NCBI GenBank assembly: GCA_020444415.1
Contig: JAHLLA010000001.1
Coordinates: 434,001 to 498,000, forward strand
Direction of reading: 5' to 3'
Origin: Bacteroidota bacterium
Lineage (GTDB): Bacteria; Bacteroidota; Bacteroidia; Bacteroidales; F082
Length of the DNA stretch: 64,000 bases
This document shows positions 7,480 to 16,849 of the stretch, one piece after another (within the stretch, counting starts at the first letter, position 1; every line of letters starts with the position of its first letter). The position numbers and the translations under genes were made by a program. A model generated the notes under the pieces. It did no database searches and was not told where the DNA came from. It saw only the letters and a list, made by a program, of their open reading frames with translations.

Positions 7480-10400
7480 ATGAAAAATATGCTGACCATC
7501 AGGGCGATTCTTGCGCTGTCCATGATTTTATTATTTACCCAGGCAGAAGCCAAAAAGAAAAAAGACGAACCTGAAGCTGACAGCCTAAAGTCGGGTACTT
7601 TCAGTGGTTTAAAATGGCGAAGTATCGGTCCTGCATTTGCGTCAGGAAGAATTTCTGATTTTGCCGTTGACCCTGATAATCCAAGTACGTATTATGTTGG
7701 TGTAGCTTCCGGTCATATCTGGAAAACAACCAACAACGGCACCACTTTCACACCCATCTTTGATAATTATGGCACCTATGCCATTGGTGCACTTGCCATG
7801 GATCCTAACAATCCTAATGTGGTTTGGGCGGGCACCGGCGAAAATAACCACCAACGGGCCCTCGGCTATGGAAATGGCGTATATAAAACCATCGATGGGG
7901 GCAAGAAATGGGAAAATATGGGATTGGAAGAATCGCGGCAGATCGGTGGTATTTTAATTGATCCACGAAATTCTGATGTTGTTTACGTAGCTGCTGAAGG
8001 TTCGGCATGGGGACCGGGCGGAGAGCGTGGTTTGTATAAAACTACCGACGGCGGCGATAACTGGGAAAAGGTCCTCGACATCAGTGAACACACGGGCGTT
8101 GCCAATATTTGTTTTGAACCTGGAAACCCGGATGTAATCTATGCAGGAGCCGAACAACGCCGCAGAAGGCAATTTTCAAAAATTGGCGGCGGACCTGAAT
8201 CAGCCTTTTATAAGTCGACAGATGCCGGAAAAACATGGGATAAACTTACCAATGGTATTCCAGGAGTTGATAAAGGCGGTATGGCCATAGCTGTTTCTCC
8301 TGTGAATCCCGATATCGTGTATGTGATGTTCGAAGCTTCCAACGATAAAGGTGGGTTTTACCGTTCCACCAACAGGGGCGCGTCATTCAATAAAATGAAT
8401 GATTACAATACCAGCGGGCAGTACTACAGCGAACTTTTCTGCGACCCGAAGGATGCTGACAAAGTATTTTCCATTGGTACGTATACAAAATATACCACAG
8501 ATGGCGGCAAAACGTGGCACAATCTAAGCAACAACAAACGCCATGTGGATGACCATGCCATGTGGATTGATCCCAACAACACGGATCATTTCCTGATTGG
8601 TGGGGATGGTGGCATTTATGAAACTTTTGATGACGGTTCAAGCTTTTTGTTTAAAACCAACCTGCCGGTAACACAGTATTACCGTGTTAATGTGGATAAT
8701 ACCGAACCTTTTTACTGGGTATATGGCGGCACACAGGACAACAACAGCATGGGTGGCCCGTCACGCAACCTGAAATCCGGTGGAGTAACCAGCGATGAAT
8801 GGGTGGTAACGCTCGGTGGTGATGGTTTCTGGCAGGCCATTGAACCCGATAACCCCGACATTGTTTATTCGGCTTACCAATACGGCAATATTTATCGATA
8901 TGATAAAAAATCGGGAGAAAAAATAAAGATCAAACCCGAACCTCGTAAAGATGAATTAACCTATCGCTGGAACTGGGACGCTCCATTTATTTTAAGTCCC
9001 CATTCAGGAACAAGGCTCTATATAGCTGCCAACAAAGTTTTTAAATCTGACGACCGTGGCAACACCTGGCAAGTGATCAGTGATGACCTGACCCGGAATG
9101 AAGACCGCAACCAGTTTAAGGTTATGGATAAATACTGGCCCGCCGATGCTGTTGCCAAAGATGTATCCACCTCACAGTGGGGCACTATCGTTTCTCTTGC
9201 CGAATCCACCATTAAAGAAGGATTAATATATATCGGCACAGATGATGGCGTCATCCAGGTGAGCGACGATGATGGCAACACGTGGACGAAAACAACAATC
9301 TTTCCGGGCGTTCCTGAATATACCTATGTGAGCGATATTTTCCCATCAAGATTTGATGAAAACGTGGTATTCGCATCTTTCAACAATATAAAAAGTGACG
9401 ATTTTAAACCTTACCTGTTAAAAAGCTCCGATAAGGGAAAAACATGGGTTTCCATTGTTTCTGATTTACCGGAAGATGAAACAGTTCACTCCATCATTCA
9501 GGATCCGGTCAAAAAAGATCTGTTGTTCGTGGGAACCGAATTCAGTTTCTATTTTACTACTGATGGTGGCGGACAATGGGTTAAATTAGCTTCAGGGCTG
9601 CCTGATATTGCCGTCAGGGACATTGCCATACAGGAAAGAGAGAACGATTTGGTGATTGCCACTTTCGGCCGTGGGTTCTATATTATGGATGATTATACGC
9701 CACTGCGCGATATAACAACTGATAAATTAGAAAACGAAGAAGCGATCCTATTCCCGGTAAAAGATGCACTCATGTATATCCAGCAAGGCAGCAGGTATGG
9801 CACAGGCTCGGCAATTTATGAAGCCGAAAACCCTGAATTTGGTGCTACATTCACTTACTATTTAAAAGATGTACCGAAAAGCCTGAAGACTGAAAGGCTG
9901 GAAAAGGAAAAAGAACTGTTTAAAGAAGGACAGCCCATTCCACAACCTACTAAAAAACAACTCGATGCCGAAAAAAAAGAGATTAATCCCTACCTGGTAT
10001 TTACCATTAAAGATAAAAATGGAAATATTGCCCGTCAACTTAATAAAAAGGCATCCAAAGGCATCCAGCGTGCAAACTGGGATCTGAGGTATAAAAATCC
10101 GTCCTATATCGAAATGAAAGATGAGAAATTTGACCCCATGAAGGATGGCGGAAGTGGTATGATGGCATTGCCTGGCACTTATACCGTTGAAATGAGTATG
10201 GTACACAATGGTAAGGAAACGGAATTGGCCGGACCTGTGACATTTGAAGCAAAAGTATTGGAGAACACGACACTGCCTGCTGAAAATAAGGAAGCCTTTG
10301 TGGCCTTTTATAGCGATGTGGCAGACTTATGGCGGGTAATGAATGATATTGAAAAATACCATGAGGACCTTTCGACAAAAACAGCCTATATAAGGCAAGC

Positions 10401-10755
10401 GCTCCAGCAGTCTCATGATGCTACCATAGAAATGAAAAATGAAGCCGCTCAGATCAAAGAAGAACTGGATGATATTACATTCCTGTTTGAAGGTACACCT
10501 GCAAAAGCCAGTTGGGAAGAAGTGCCACCCGAGCAAATGCCACTTTCAAACAGGTTGAGTGCCATCTTATGGGCTTCCTGGCAATCCACTTCAGCGCCAA
10601 CGGCTACCCAAAAAATGAATTATGAAATTCTGATGGAAGCTATGCCTCCTGTCATTGAACAACTGGAAGAAATCAGCAACAAGCTGGATCAACTGGACGA
10701 TGAACTGGATCAACTGAAAGCACCATACACACCAGGAAGAACGCCGAAGTTTTAA
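7480..10755 (+). CDS. Large secreted BNR/VPS10-like beta-propeller protein
   Basis: 1091 residues from the ATG at 7480; a TTG two codons earlier is less likely. A signal peptide (MKNMLTIRAILALSMILLFTQAEA) is followed by a Lys-rich linker. The first about 750 residues hold many Asp-box/BNR repeats (VWKTTNNGTTF-like, YKTIDGGKKWENM, YKTTDGGDNWEKV, YKSTDAGKTWDKL, KSDDRGNTWQVI, SSDKGKTWVSI). These predict one or two beta-propellers of the sortilin/glycosyl-hydrolase type. The C-terminal part (about 830-1091) has a beta-sandwich-like segment followed by a helical region rich in Glu/Gln/Leu. No T9SS sorting domain is visible, so periplasm or outer-membrane surface is likely. No sialidase Arg triad can be asserted, and an enzymatic role is unproven. 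Confidence 0.8.
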   Translation: MKNMLTIRAILALSMILLFTQAEAKKKKDEPEADSLKSGTFSGLKWRSIGPAFASGRISDFAVDPDNPSTYYVGVASGHIWKTTNNGTTFTPIFDNYGTYAIGALAMDPNNPNVVWAGTGENNHQRALGYGNGVYKTIDGGKKWENMGLEESRQIGGILIDPRNSDVVYVAAEGSAWGPGGERGLYKTTDGGDNWEKVLDISEHTGVANICFEPGNPDVIYAGAEQRRRRQFSKIGGGPESAFYKSTDAGKTWDKLTNGIPGVDKGGMAIAVSPVNPDIVYVMFEASNDKGGFYRSTNRGASFNKMNDYNTSGQYYSELFCDPKDADKVFSIGTYTKYTTDGGKTWHNLSNNKRHVDDHAMWIDPNNTDHFLIGGDGGIYETFDDGSSFLFKTNLPVTQYYRVNVDNTEPFYWVYGGTQDNNSMGGPSRNLKSGGVTSDEWVVTLGGDGFWQAIEPDNPDIVYSAYQYGNIYRYDKKSGEKIKIKPEPRKDELTYRWNWDAPFILSPHSGTRLYIAANKVFKSDDRGNTWQVISDDLTRNEDRNQFKVMDKYWPADAVAKDVSTSQWGTIVSLAESTIKEGLIYIGTDDGVIQVSDDDGNTWTKTTIFPGVPEYTYVSDIFPSRFDENVVFASFNNIKSDDFKPYLLKSSDKGKTWVSIVSDLPEDETVHSIIQDPVKKDLLFVGTEFSFYFTTDGGGQWVKLASGLPDIAVRDIAIQERENDLVIATFGRGFYIMDDYTPLRDITTDKLENEEAILFPVKDALMYIQQGSRYGTGSAIYEAENPEFGATFTYYLKDVPKSLKTERLEKEKELFKEGQPIPQPTKKQLDAEKKEINPYLVFTIKDKNGNIARQLNKKASKGIQRANWDLRYKNPSYIEMKDEKFDPMKDGGSGMMALPGTYTVEMSMVHNGKETELAGPVTFEAKVLENTTLPAENKEAFVAFYSDVADLWRVMNDIEKYHEDLSTKTAYIRQALQQSHDATIEMKNEAAQIKEELDDITFLFEGTPAKASWEEVPPEQMPLSNRLSAILWASWQSTSAPTATQKMNYEILMEAMPPVIEQLEEISNKLDQLDDELDQLKAPYTPGRTPKF

Positions 10756-10763
10756 ACTATTTT

Positions 10764-10798
10764 GAACCTGCCGGGATATAACAATTCCGGTGGGTTTT
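10764..10798 (+). terminator. Rho-independent terminator after the BNR protein gene
   Basis: Stem AACCTGCCGG (10765-10774) pairs with CCGGTGGGTT (10787-10796) through two G-T wobbles, followed by a run of T. It starts nine bases after the stop codon. Confidence 0.7.
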
Positions 10799-10809
10799 AA
10801 TTTTATGCT

Positions 10810-11280
10810 ATGCGCCGATTCGACAAACTTATAACAGATACCCAAATCATCGAAAAAATCCTGAACGAATCCTCTATTTGCCGGATCGGTTTTTCTGTTG
10901 ATGGCGAAGCGCATATTGTTCCTGTCAATTTTGGCTACCTTAACAATAAACTTTTCATCCATTCGGCAACCGGTGGTAATAAAATTGATTTTATCAAAAA
11001 GAACAATCGTGTTTGTTTTGAAATGGAGCTTGATCATGAGATTATGACAGGTAAAGCAGCCTGTGACTGGACAACTAAATACCGATCGATCATTGGATAT
11101 GGTAACATTTCCATAATTGATGATATATCTCAGAAAAATGCGGGTTTGGATATCATCATGTTAAAATATGGCGGACCGGCAAAAAATGCATATTCCGAAA
11201 AAAACCTGGAAAAAATGGTATTGCTTGTTATTGAAATCGATAACCTTACAGGGAAACAATCGGGAAAATGGGAAGATTAA
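10810..11280 (+). CDS. Pyridoxamine 5'-phosphate oxidase-like flavin-binding protein
   Basis: 156 residues. It matches the split-barrel FMN-binding family related to nitroimidazole-resistance (NimA-like) proteins. Signs are the N-terminal helix IIEKILNESSICRIGFSVDGEAHIVPVNFGY (about 13-43, the first two barrel strands), LFIHSATGGNKIDFIKKNN (48-66) and VCFEMELDHEI, then a RSIIGYGNISIIDD strand (about 97-110). Probably a small cytoplasmic flavoprotein. Some family members reduce nitro compounds, others have no known substrate. Follows a terminator, so likely transcribed on its own. Confidence 0.8.
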   Translation: MRRFDKLITDTQIIEKILNESSICRIGFSVDGEAHIVPVNFGYLNNKLFIHSATGGNKIDFIKKNNRVCFEMELDHEIMTGKAACDWTTKYRSIIGYGNISIIDDISQKNAGLDIIMLKYGGPAKNAYSEKNLEKMVLLVIEIDNLTGKQSGKWED

Positions 11281-11376
11281 CGGGTTCACATGAATTCATT
11301 TCCATAATAATTTCATAATACTTAAGTGTGTGCTGCTTATTTTGTAATTTCGACTGATTTTTCAAAAAACGAAACA

Positions 11377-12579
11377 TTGGATTTTAAAGCATTTTCATTT
11401 AACGAGAAACTTGAGGAAGGTATTGACGCCATCGGCTTTGAAAAAGCCACCCCTGTTCAGGAACAAGTGATTCCTTTGATTATGCAAGGCGAAGACGTGA
11501 TTGCATCAGCACAAACAGGAACTGGCAAAACTGCAGCTTTCCTGTTACCCATCATCAATAAAATTATAACCGGCGACCAGGACCACCACCAGGTAAAAGC
11601 ACTTATTATTGTACCCACACGCGAGCTTGCCGTGCAGATCGACCAGCAGATGGAAGGCTTTTCTTACTTCACACCGGTAAGTTCCATCGCTGTTTACGGA
11701 GGCACAGATGGCACTTCCTACAACCAGGAGAAAAAAGCATTGTCGGATGGTGCCGATGTAATAATTGGTACGCCTGGCAGGCTAATCTCTCATTTTAATA
11801 TGGGCTATGTGAAGGTTTCCGCATTGAAATATCTCATCCTTGATGAAGCTGACCGCATGCTGGATATGGGCTTTTATGAAGACATCATGAAACTCATTTC
11901 TTATCTGCCTAAAAAAAGGCAAACCCTCATGTTCTCGGCTACCATGCCACAAAAGATCAGAACGCTGGCCAAAACCGTGCTTTCAAACCCAAAGGAGATC
12001 AGCATTGCGATGTCGAAACCTGCAGAGAAGATCCTGCAGATTGCCTACGTGGTATATTCAAAACAAAAAATTCCCTTAGTTTCATATTTACTGCAAACAA
12101 AAAAACTCAGGAGTGTGCTTATCTTTTGTTCAACGAAATTAAGCACGAAACAATTGAGCAGCACATTGAAGAAAAAAGGCATCAACGTGGCCGACATCCA
12201 TTCCGACCTCAAACAGGAAGAAAGGGAAAACGCGCTGCGGAGTTTCAAGGCCAGGCGGATCAACGTATTGGTCGCTACTGATATTTTATCCCGAGGTATT
12301 GATATTGAAGACATCGACCTGGTCATTAATTATGACGTACCCAATGACGGTGAAGATTATATCCACCGCATAGGTCGAACGGCGCGTGCCGAGGCTGATG
12401 GTGTGGCCATCACCCTGATTGATGAAGACTCGCAGGGAAAATTCCTTGAAATCGAAGAACTGCTGGGTGAAACTTTGCATAAATCGCAAGTGCCAAAAGA
12501 GTTGGGCGAATCTCCGGAATACAAACCCAGGAAAAGAAAACCTTTTGTAAAACGCAGGTGGAATAAGAAAAAAAAATAA
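11377..12579 (+). CDS. DEAD-box ATP-dependent RNA helicase (RhlE-like)
   Basis: 400 residues from a TTG at 11377 (LDFKAFSFNEKLEEGI). The frame also allows a GTG at 11326, but the extra 17 codons (MCAAYFVIS...) are not family-like, and a promoter-like TAATTTCG lies inside them at 11346. No early ATG exists. All helicase motifs are seen: Q motif TPVQEQVIPL, Walker A AQTGTGKT, PTRELA, GTPGR, DEAD in LILDEADRMLDMGF, SAT in LMFSATMP, and HRIGRTAR. The tail after the second RecA domain is short and basic (KPRKRKPFVKRRWNKKKK), typical of RhlE-like proteins that unwind rRNA or mRNA structures in ribosome assembly or decay. Confidence 0.92.
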   Translation: MDFKAFSFNEKLEEGIDAIGFEKATPVQEQVIPLIMQGEDVIASAQTGTGKTAAFLLPIINKIITGDQDHHQVKALIIVPTRELAVQIDQQMEGFSYFTPVSSIAVYGGTDGTSYNQEKKALSDGADVIIGTPGRLISHFNMGYVKVSALKYLILDEADRMLDMGFYEDIMKLISYLPKKRQTLMFSATMPQKIRTLAKTVLSNPKEISIAMSKPAEKILQIAYVVYSKQKIPLVSYLLQTKKLRSVLIFCSTKLSTKQLSSTLKKKGINVADIHSDLKQEERENALRSFKARRINVLVATDILSRGIDIEDIDLVINYDVPNDGEDYIHRIGRTARAEADGVAITLIDEDSQGKFLEIEELLGETLHKSQVPKELGESPEYKPRKRKPFVKRRWNKKKK

Positions 12580-12590
12580 TTCCTTTCTTG

Positions 12591-12618
12591 AATTATCCCC
12601 TTCGACGGGGAATTTTTT
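12591..12618 (+). terminator. Rho-independent terminator after the helicase gene
   Basis: TCCCC (12596-12600), loop TTCGAC, GGGGA (12607-12611), followed by six T residues. It lies 12 bp past the helicase stop codon. Confidence 0.75.
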
Positions 12619-12669
12619 AAAAGTAAAATATTGTAGGCCAAGTTTCGTTTTTCCTGAAACGAATAACTC

Positions 12670-13410
12670 ATGTTGATCAATAGAAAAATATTTTCCGTAA
12701 TTATCATTTTACTCTTCAGTATAGGTGCTTTCAGCCAAGTCACCAGAAACCTGAATACAGCAGCCCATTGTCATTACTTATCGGAAGATGAAAAACAAAT
12801 GATCTTTGAAATTAACCTGGTACGCAGCCAGCCACAGACTTATTTAAACCTGATACAACCCTACCTGAAGAAAGCAGAAGCAGAATTGGAAATTTATGGA
12901 CCGGGAGAAGTACGATATTCCATTGAAACTACCTATAAGCAACAAAACGGGAAGCTTTCAGTGCATAAAATTGATACCCAGACTTATTATCGGTATGAGG
13001 AAGAAGTTGCTGCCATCAAAAGCCTCATCCAAGACCTGGAAAATTTACAACCCCTATCGATTTTACAACCCGACGAAGGCATTTATATAGCTGCTAAAAA
13101 GCACGGAAAAGACCAGGACAGGCATGATTGGAAACTGGGTCATTACGGAAGTGATCATTCGACACCCATGGAACGCATTGTCAGGTATGCGCCCAGTATG
13201 AAAACAGGGAATGAAAATATTGCCGGGCGTTTTCCTGAAGCTTCTCCCCGTGAAATAGTTATTTTACTGCTTATCGACAGTGGTATTGCAGGTTATGGGC
13301 ACCGATACAATATATTGAATCCGCAATGGACGCATGTGGCATGTTATTCGGGCGGATTGCACAATGGCATGTACCGCTGGCTGCAAGAATTTGGGGAAAT
13401 GAGGAAGTAA
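12670..13410 (+). CDS. Secreted CAP-domain (SCP/PR1-like) protein
   Basis: 246 residues. A signal peptide (MLINRKIFSVIIILLFSIGAFSQ) precedes a CAP domain. Signs of the fold are EKQMIFEINLVRSQPQTYL (40-58, first helix) and GHYGSDHSTPMERIVRYAP (about 154-172). GNENIAGRF (about 178-186) and the C-terminal LLIDSGIAGYGHRYNILNP...WTHVAC follow. His residues of the CAP cavity (GHYG and YGHR) are present. An insertion of about 80 residues (65-145) sits between helix 1 and the cavity helix. Bacterial CAP proteins are extracytoplasmic and of mostly unknown function. Flanked by a terminator upstream and a paired-hairpin element downstream, so it is a single-gene unit. Confidence 0.82.
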   Translation: MLINRKIFSVIIILLFSIGAFSQVTRNLNTAAHCHYLSEDEKQMIFEINLVRSQPQTYLNLIQPYLKKAEAELEIYGPGEVRYSIETTYKQQNGKLSVHKIDTQTYYRYEEEVAAIKSLIQDLENLQPLSILQPDEGIYIAAKKHGKDQDRHDWKLGHYGSDHSTPMERIVRYAPSMKTGNENIAGRFPEASPREIVILLLIDSGIAGYGHRYNILNPQWTHVACYSGGLHNGMYRWLQEFGEMRK

Positions 13411-13513
13411 GGACTTGAGGTATTCTTATCCGTCTGGATAAAGAAGCAAAGCTAGCATATTCGGAATTTTACCAAAGATACTCTTTCGGAACAAATTTTG
13501 AACTTCTGAAATT

Positions 13514-13585
13514 CCCCTCCTTGGAGGGGATTAAGGGGTGGGTTATATATTTCAATCCGCCGGGAATAAAGCTACCCTGCGGATT
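13514..13585. repeat. Double-hairpin intergenic element between convergent genes
   Basis: First hairpin CCCCTCC-TT-GGAGGGG (13514-13529). Second hairpin AATCCGC (13554-13560) with GCGGATT (13579-13585), extended inside by GGG/CCC. It lies between the convergent CAP-protein and Omp28-like genes, so it may act as a two-way terminator or be a REP-like repeat. Genome copy number cannot be judged here. Confidence 0.5.
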
Positions 13586-13594
13586 TAGACATTC

Positions 13595-14443
13595 TTAATT
13601 TTCCAATTCAATCACTTTGGCTTCTTTCACCTGGACGACAGTCTTGGTTTCTGAATTACTTATAAATGCAACTACGTGACAATTTTCCGGCACCCAATCT
13701 GCTTCAAAATCAACTGTGAAGGAAGATGTATATTCTGTACCAACTTCCACATTATCAGTTAGATTCTCACCCCAAATTTCATTGGTGTAGCGAAGTACAT
13801 GCATGAATTCGTATTCTTCTATCAATGGTGTTTCACCCACGTTTGCATCGTTATTTCTTTGCGGTCCGGTAAGGTGATCCTGTGTAATGCAAAATACCAG
13901 GTTATAAACACCGTCAAGTGGGGTTAAAAATTCGGAAGTGACCGTCGATGTTAGTTTATTCTCCTCAAAATTATTTTCGATGGTCATTTTTGCTTCGGCT
14001 TCTTTTTCCATCTCTAAACTAACAGCAGTACTCCACTCGCCAAAATTAAAGACATAATTTCCCGGAGATTTCTCCACCCTGTTAACCAGGCCATTTGGAT
14101 TTCCCAGAGCACCAATAAAAAACGGGTCCCAAACTTCACCCGCTTCTGTCCTAAAATCTTCAGGCAATTCGGATGTCGGCCTGGCAAAATAACCAGCATG
14201 TACAGCAATTACGACCAGTCGCTCGCCATAAAGCTCTTTTAAATTTTCAGCAGCAACTGCCGCAGTTGGGCAATTGACGCAGTCATGACCGGTATAATCT
14301 TCCAGTAAAACATGCTTAACAACAGCAGTCGTATCCGGAGGCTCAATATCATGATCTGTTTTGTAGGGTGGATCAATTTTTTCGCATCCATAGAAAAACA
14401 GGCTCACTACGGCCAATATGGATAGTATTTTGAATAATTTCAT
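13595..14443 (-). CDS. Omp28-like outer-membrane lipoprotein with thioredoxin-type CxxC
   Basis: 282 residues. Lipoprotein signal with the lipid-attached Cys at residue 20 (LFFYGCEK). After a Pro/Asp-rich linker comes VLLEDYTGHDCVNCPTAA, a CVNC motif at residues 55-58 at the start of a thioredoxin-like fold. That arrangement is characteristic of the Omp28 family of Bacteroidota. The C-terminal half (about 160-282) is a beta-sandwich-like region. It ends the minus run TlpA-like thioredoxin, DUF6029-like barrel, this gene (11-bp gap), suggesting a joint cell-envelope function, perhaps redox or protein quality control at the outer membrane. Exact activity unknown. Confidence 0.78.
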   Translation of the reverse strand: MKLFKILSILAVVSLFFYGCEKIDPPYKTDHDIEPPDTTAVVKHVLLEDYTGHDCVNCPTAAVAAENLKELYGERLVVIAVHAGYFARPTSELPEDFRTEAGEVWDPFFIGALGNPNGLVNRVEKSPGNYVFNFGEWSTAVSLEMEKEAEAKMTIENNFEENKLTSTVTSEFLTPLDGVYNLVFCITQDHLTGPQRNNDANVGETPLIEEYEFMHVLRYTNEIWGENLTDNVEVGTEYTSSFTVDFEADWVPENCHVVAFISNSETKTVVQVKEAKVIELEN

Positions 14444-14454
14444 GATTCTGCTTA

Positions 14455-16143
14455 TTAAAAATTACTACTGATCGTTACATAAAAACCACTGGAAGCCGGA
14501 ACCGCTCGGCATACACCACCTACACATACAATCCCTTCCCGCTGTCTGCCGTAGGTAACCGAAATCCGGCTTGTTTTGTGCGTATAGCCAAATGATCCTG
14601 TATAATAATTGAGTCTTTTATCTTCATCAGGATTGCCATAGTTATACTGGTTGGAGAGTGAGAAAAACCAGTTGGGCGAAATCGTGTATTCCAACAAAAC
14701 AGCAGCCCAGTCTCCTTTATCCTGTTGCGACCACAATCCCTGAAACTCACCTCTCAGCGCTTGTTTTGAGGTAAATTTATATGTCAATTCAACAACTCCA
14801 ATATGAGAGTGTACGGAAGGTTCACCTGTATGTCCCTCAAGCGTGGCAATATCGTAAGTTTGGTACATGTAAGTAAAGATACCTTTGAACTTTTTAGAGA
14901 ACTTCTTATCTATGGCGATGTTAAAATCCTGCCAAAAAATTCGGTCCCCGAATTTAAAGAATGGTGAGGTCCATCCCAATGTGCCTGATGCTCCAACTGC
15001 TGTTGTATCCGTTCCTGGTACAGAAACAGGATCTCTTACAATATCATTCACCTGCGAATAGTTTACTGCGATGCCCATACCATATTTACCCCCTAATTTT
15101 GATTTTTTAGGCACTTTATAATTTAACTGTAATTGGAATCCAATTTCCCCATTAGGCTGTGTATTATATGGATACATGGAAGTAAGCATATAGGTATGGG
15201 TTTCCGTATTGGGTGGCAGAAAGTTAATATCAAGCCCATTGGCTGTAACTGCCCGGTTTGATTTGTAGCTCATATTATCATATCGCTTGAACATGGCATA
15301 CAAACCAAATCCTTTGGTTGAATATGTTGCGCTGAGCATAAATCCCTGCCCTTCCTTATATACAAAATTGTTAATAGCTGATGGGTCATTAATTTTATAA
15401 GCATATTCGGTTGAAATATTGAATTTGCCGTAGCCCAGTGTCATGCGGCCTGCCATGTTGCCCACATTTCTCGGAAGATTATACAATGGGTCCTGGTCAG
15501 CCTGGTACTTACTTACAAAACTACCGCCAAGTACCATCCTGAGCTTTGAACTGTTCATGGATGTAAATAACTGGTTGAAATCGAGTTCGGCATCAAATCC
15601 TTTTACGATACCACGGCTGTTTTTTGTATAGGGTGTCCAGTAAAAGCGTTGCATACCATATATACCCTTGAACAACAAACCTTTCACGGGCTCAAATGTT
15701 ACACGTGCACCATTAAGTGAATTGTCGTAACCCAGCGACCATTCTTCATAAGTTCTGAAAGTTAAGCCGTTTCCAAATTGCTCATAAAAGTTCCCTACGG
15801 TAAAGGTGAACTTTTCGGTAGCATACATGGCCCATATGTTTGGAAATCCTTGTCCTTCCAATCTTGAGTCAAATCCTGCAAGTGGCGGCAAATAGGCCTC
15901 ATATCGCACACCTGCTGAAAAATTGCCCAACGAATAGGTAATATTTCCGAAAGCATTAAATCCAAAATTATTTCCATTGATGACTGAATCGTATATACCA
16001 ATAGCTTCATCAGGCATATAATAAGCACCATCAAATTCAAAACTGCCATGCACCTGCGAATTTTGAATTACTTCCGAAAATTGTGAGTATGCTGATATGC
16101 CAATTAATAAAAAGCTAACAATGAGTAATATTACTCTTTTCAT
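14455..16143 (-). CDS. DUF6029-like outer-membrane beta-barrel protein
   Basis: 562 residues with a signal peptide (MKRVILLIVSFLLIGISAYSQ). The mature part is a succession of alternating amphipathic strands with many Tyr/Phe/Gly (FSAGVRYEAYL, FTFTVGNFYEQFG, GYGKFNISTEYAY, GLYAMFKRYD, FFSLSNQYNYG) and ends in aromatic Phe (FYVTISSNF). This is the usual outer-membrane barrel C-terminus. The block NFYEQFGNGLTFRTYEEWSLGYDNSLNGARV (about 107-137) is what I associate with DUF6029. Middle gene of a three-gene unit with a TlpA-like thioredoxin and an Omp28-like lipoprotein. Function unknown; a porin-like or assembly-related role is inference. Confidence 0.7.
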   Translation of the reverse strand: MKRVILLIVSFLLIGISAYSQFSEVIQNSQVHGSFEFDGAYYMPDEAIGIYDSVINGNNFGFNAFGNITYSLGNFSAGVRYEAYLPPLAGFDSRLEGQGFPNIWAMYATEKFTFTVGNFYEQFGNGLTFRTYEEWSLGYDNSLNGARVTFEPVKGLLFKGIYGMQRFYWTPYTKNSRGIVKGFDAELDFNQLFTSMNSSKLRMVLGGSFVSKYQADQDPLYNLPRNVGNMAGRMTLGYGKFNISTEYAYKINDPSAINNFVYKEGQGFMLSATYSTKGFGLYAMFKRYDNMSYKSNRAVTANGLDINFLPPNTETHTYMLTSMYPYNTQPNGEIGFQLQLNYKVPKKSKLGGKYGMGIAVNYSQVNDIVRDPVSVPGTDTTAVGASGTLGWTSPFFKFGDRIFWQDFNIAIDKKFSKKFKGIFTYMYQTYDIATLEGHTGEPSVHSHIGVVELTYKFTSKQALRGEFQGLWSQQDKGDWAAVLLEYTISPNWFFSLSNQYNYGNPDEDKRLNYYTGSFGYTHKTSRISVTYGRQREGIVCVGGVCRAVPASSGFYVTISSNF

Positions 16144-16176
16144 AATGTAACTGGTTTTTAGGCTTACAATTAATTA

Positions 16177-16701
16177 TTAGTGACTGGAAAGTTCTTCCCC
16201 GGCAGCCACTTTTTGCACCATTTCATATATTTCTTCTTCCAGTCCTTCGTAATAAGAAGTGTGCTGGTATACAATTTTTCCATTGCCGTCAAGGAGAAAA
16301 GTATGAGGGATCATATTTACATTCATGGCTCTTTTAAAATCGCCATTTGGATCTAGCAGCACTTCCATTTCCCATGCTTTTCCGCTTACAAAAGGAAGTA
16401 CTTTGGCTGTTGAGCGCGCATCATCAATGGATACGGCGTAAATTTTTACACCTGTTTCTTCCTGCCAGTCGTCGTAATTTTCGTTGTATGCATCCATTTC
16501 CTTTTTACAGGGTTTGCACCACAAGGCCCAGAAACTGATCAATATCGGTTTTCCATTATTGGCAATATCCTTCGTGTTAAAGGTTTGGCCGTCCAGGGTT
16601 TTAATATTTACGGAAGGCAGGTCATTGTTCTGACTTTCTTCCTGCGAATATAAGGCAGTTCCTAAAAAAAGAACCAGGGTAAAAATGATGAGTTTTTTCA
16701 T
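16177..16701 (-). CDS. TlpA-like periplasmic thioredoxin
   Basis: 174 residues from the ATG at 16701; eight extra upstream codons in frame are not signal-like. A signal peptide (MKKLIIFTLVLFLGTALYSQ) is followed by a TlpA/ResA-type thioredoxin fold. The redox motif FWALWCKPCKKEMDAY has Cys62 and Cys65, and the cis-Pro loop is MIPHTFLLDG. Such proteins reduce or exchange disulfides outside the cytoplasm. It heads the operon with the DUF6029-like barrel (33-bp gap) and the Omp28-like lipoprotein, which itself carries a CxxC, so the latter is a plausible partner. Confidence 0.88.
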   Translation of the reverse strand: MKKLIIFTLVLFLGTALYSQEESQNNDLPSVNIKTLDGQTFNTKDIANNGKPILISFWALWCKPCKKEMDAYNENYDDWQEETGVKIYAVSIDDARSTAKVLPFVSGKAWEMEVLLDPNGDFKRAMNVNMIPHTFLLDGNGKIVYQHTSYYEGLEEEIYEMVQKVAAGEELSSH

Positions 16702-16849
16702 GTGTTTAAAATTTTGTAAATGCATTTAAATGAAGCTATTCCAAAATTTACAAACACATGGAACCGCTTCGCTTTCATATTAACGTTTTTTAGTGATCTT
16801 TTTTGTTACATGAATGACAACAATTGTTGAGACTTAGTTGCATTCAGTA

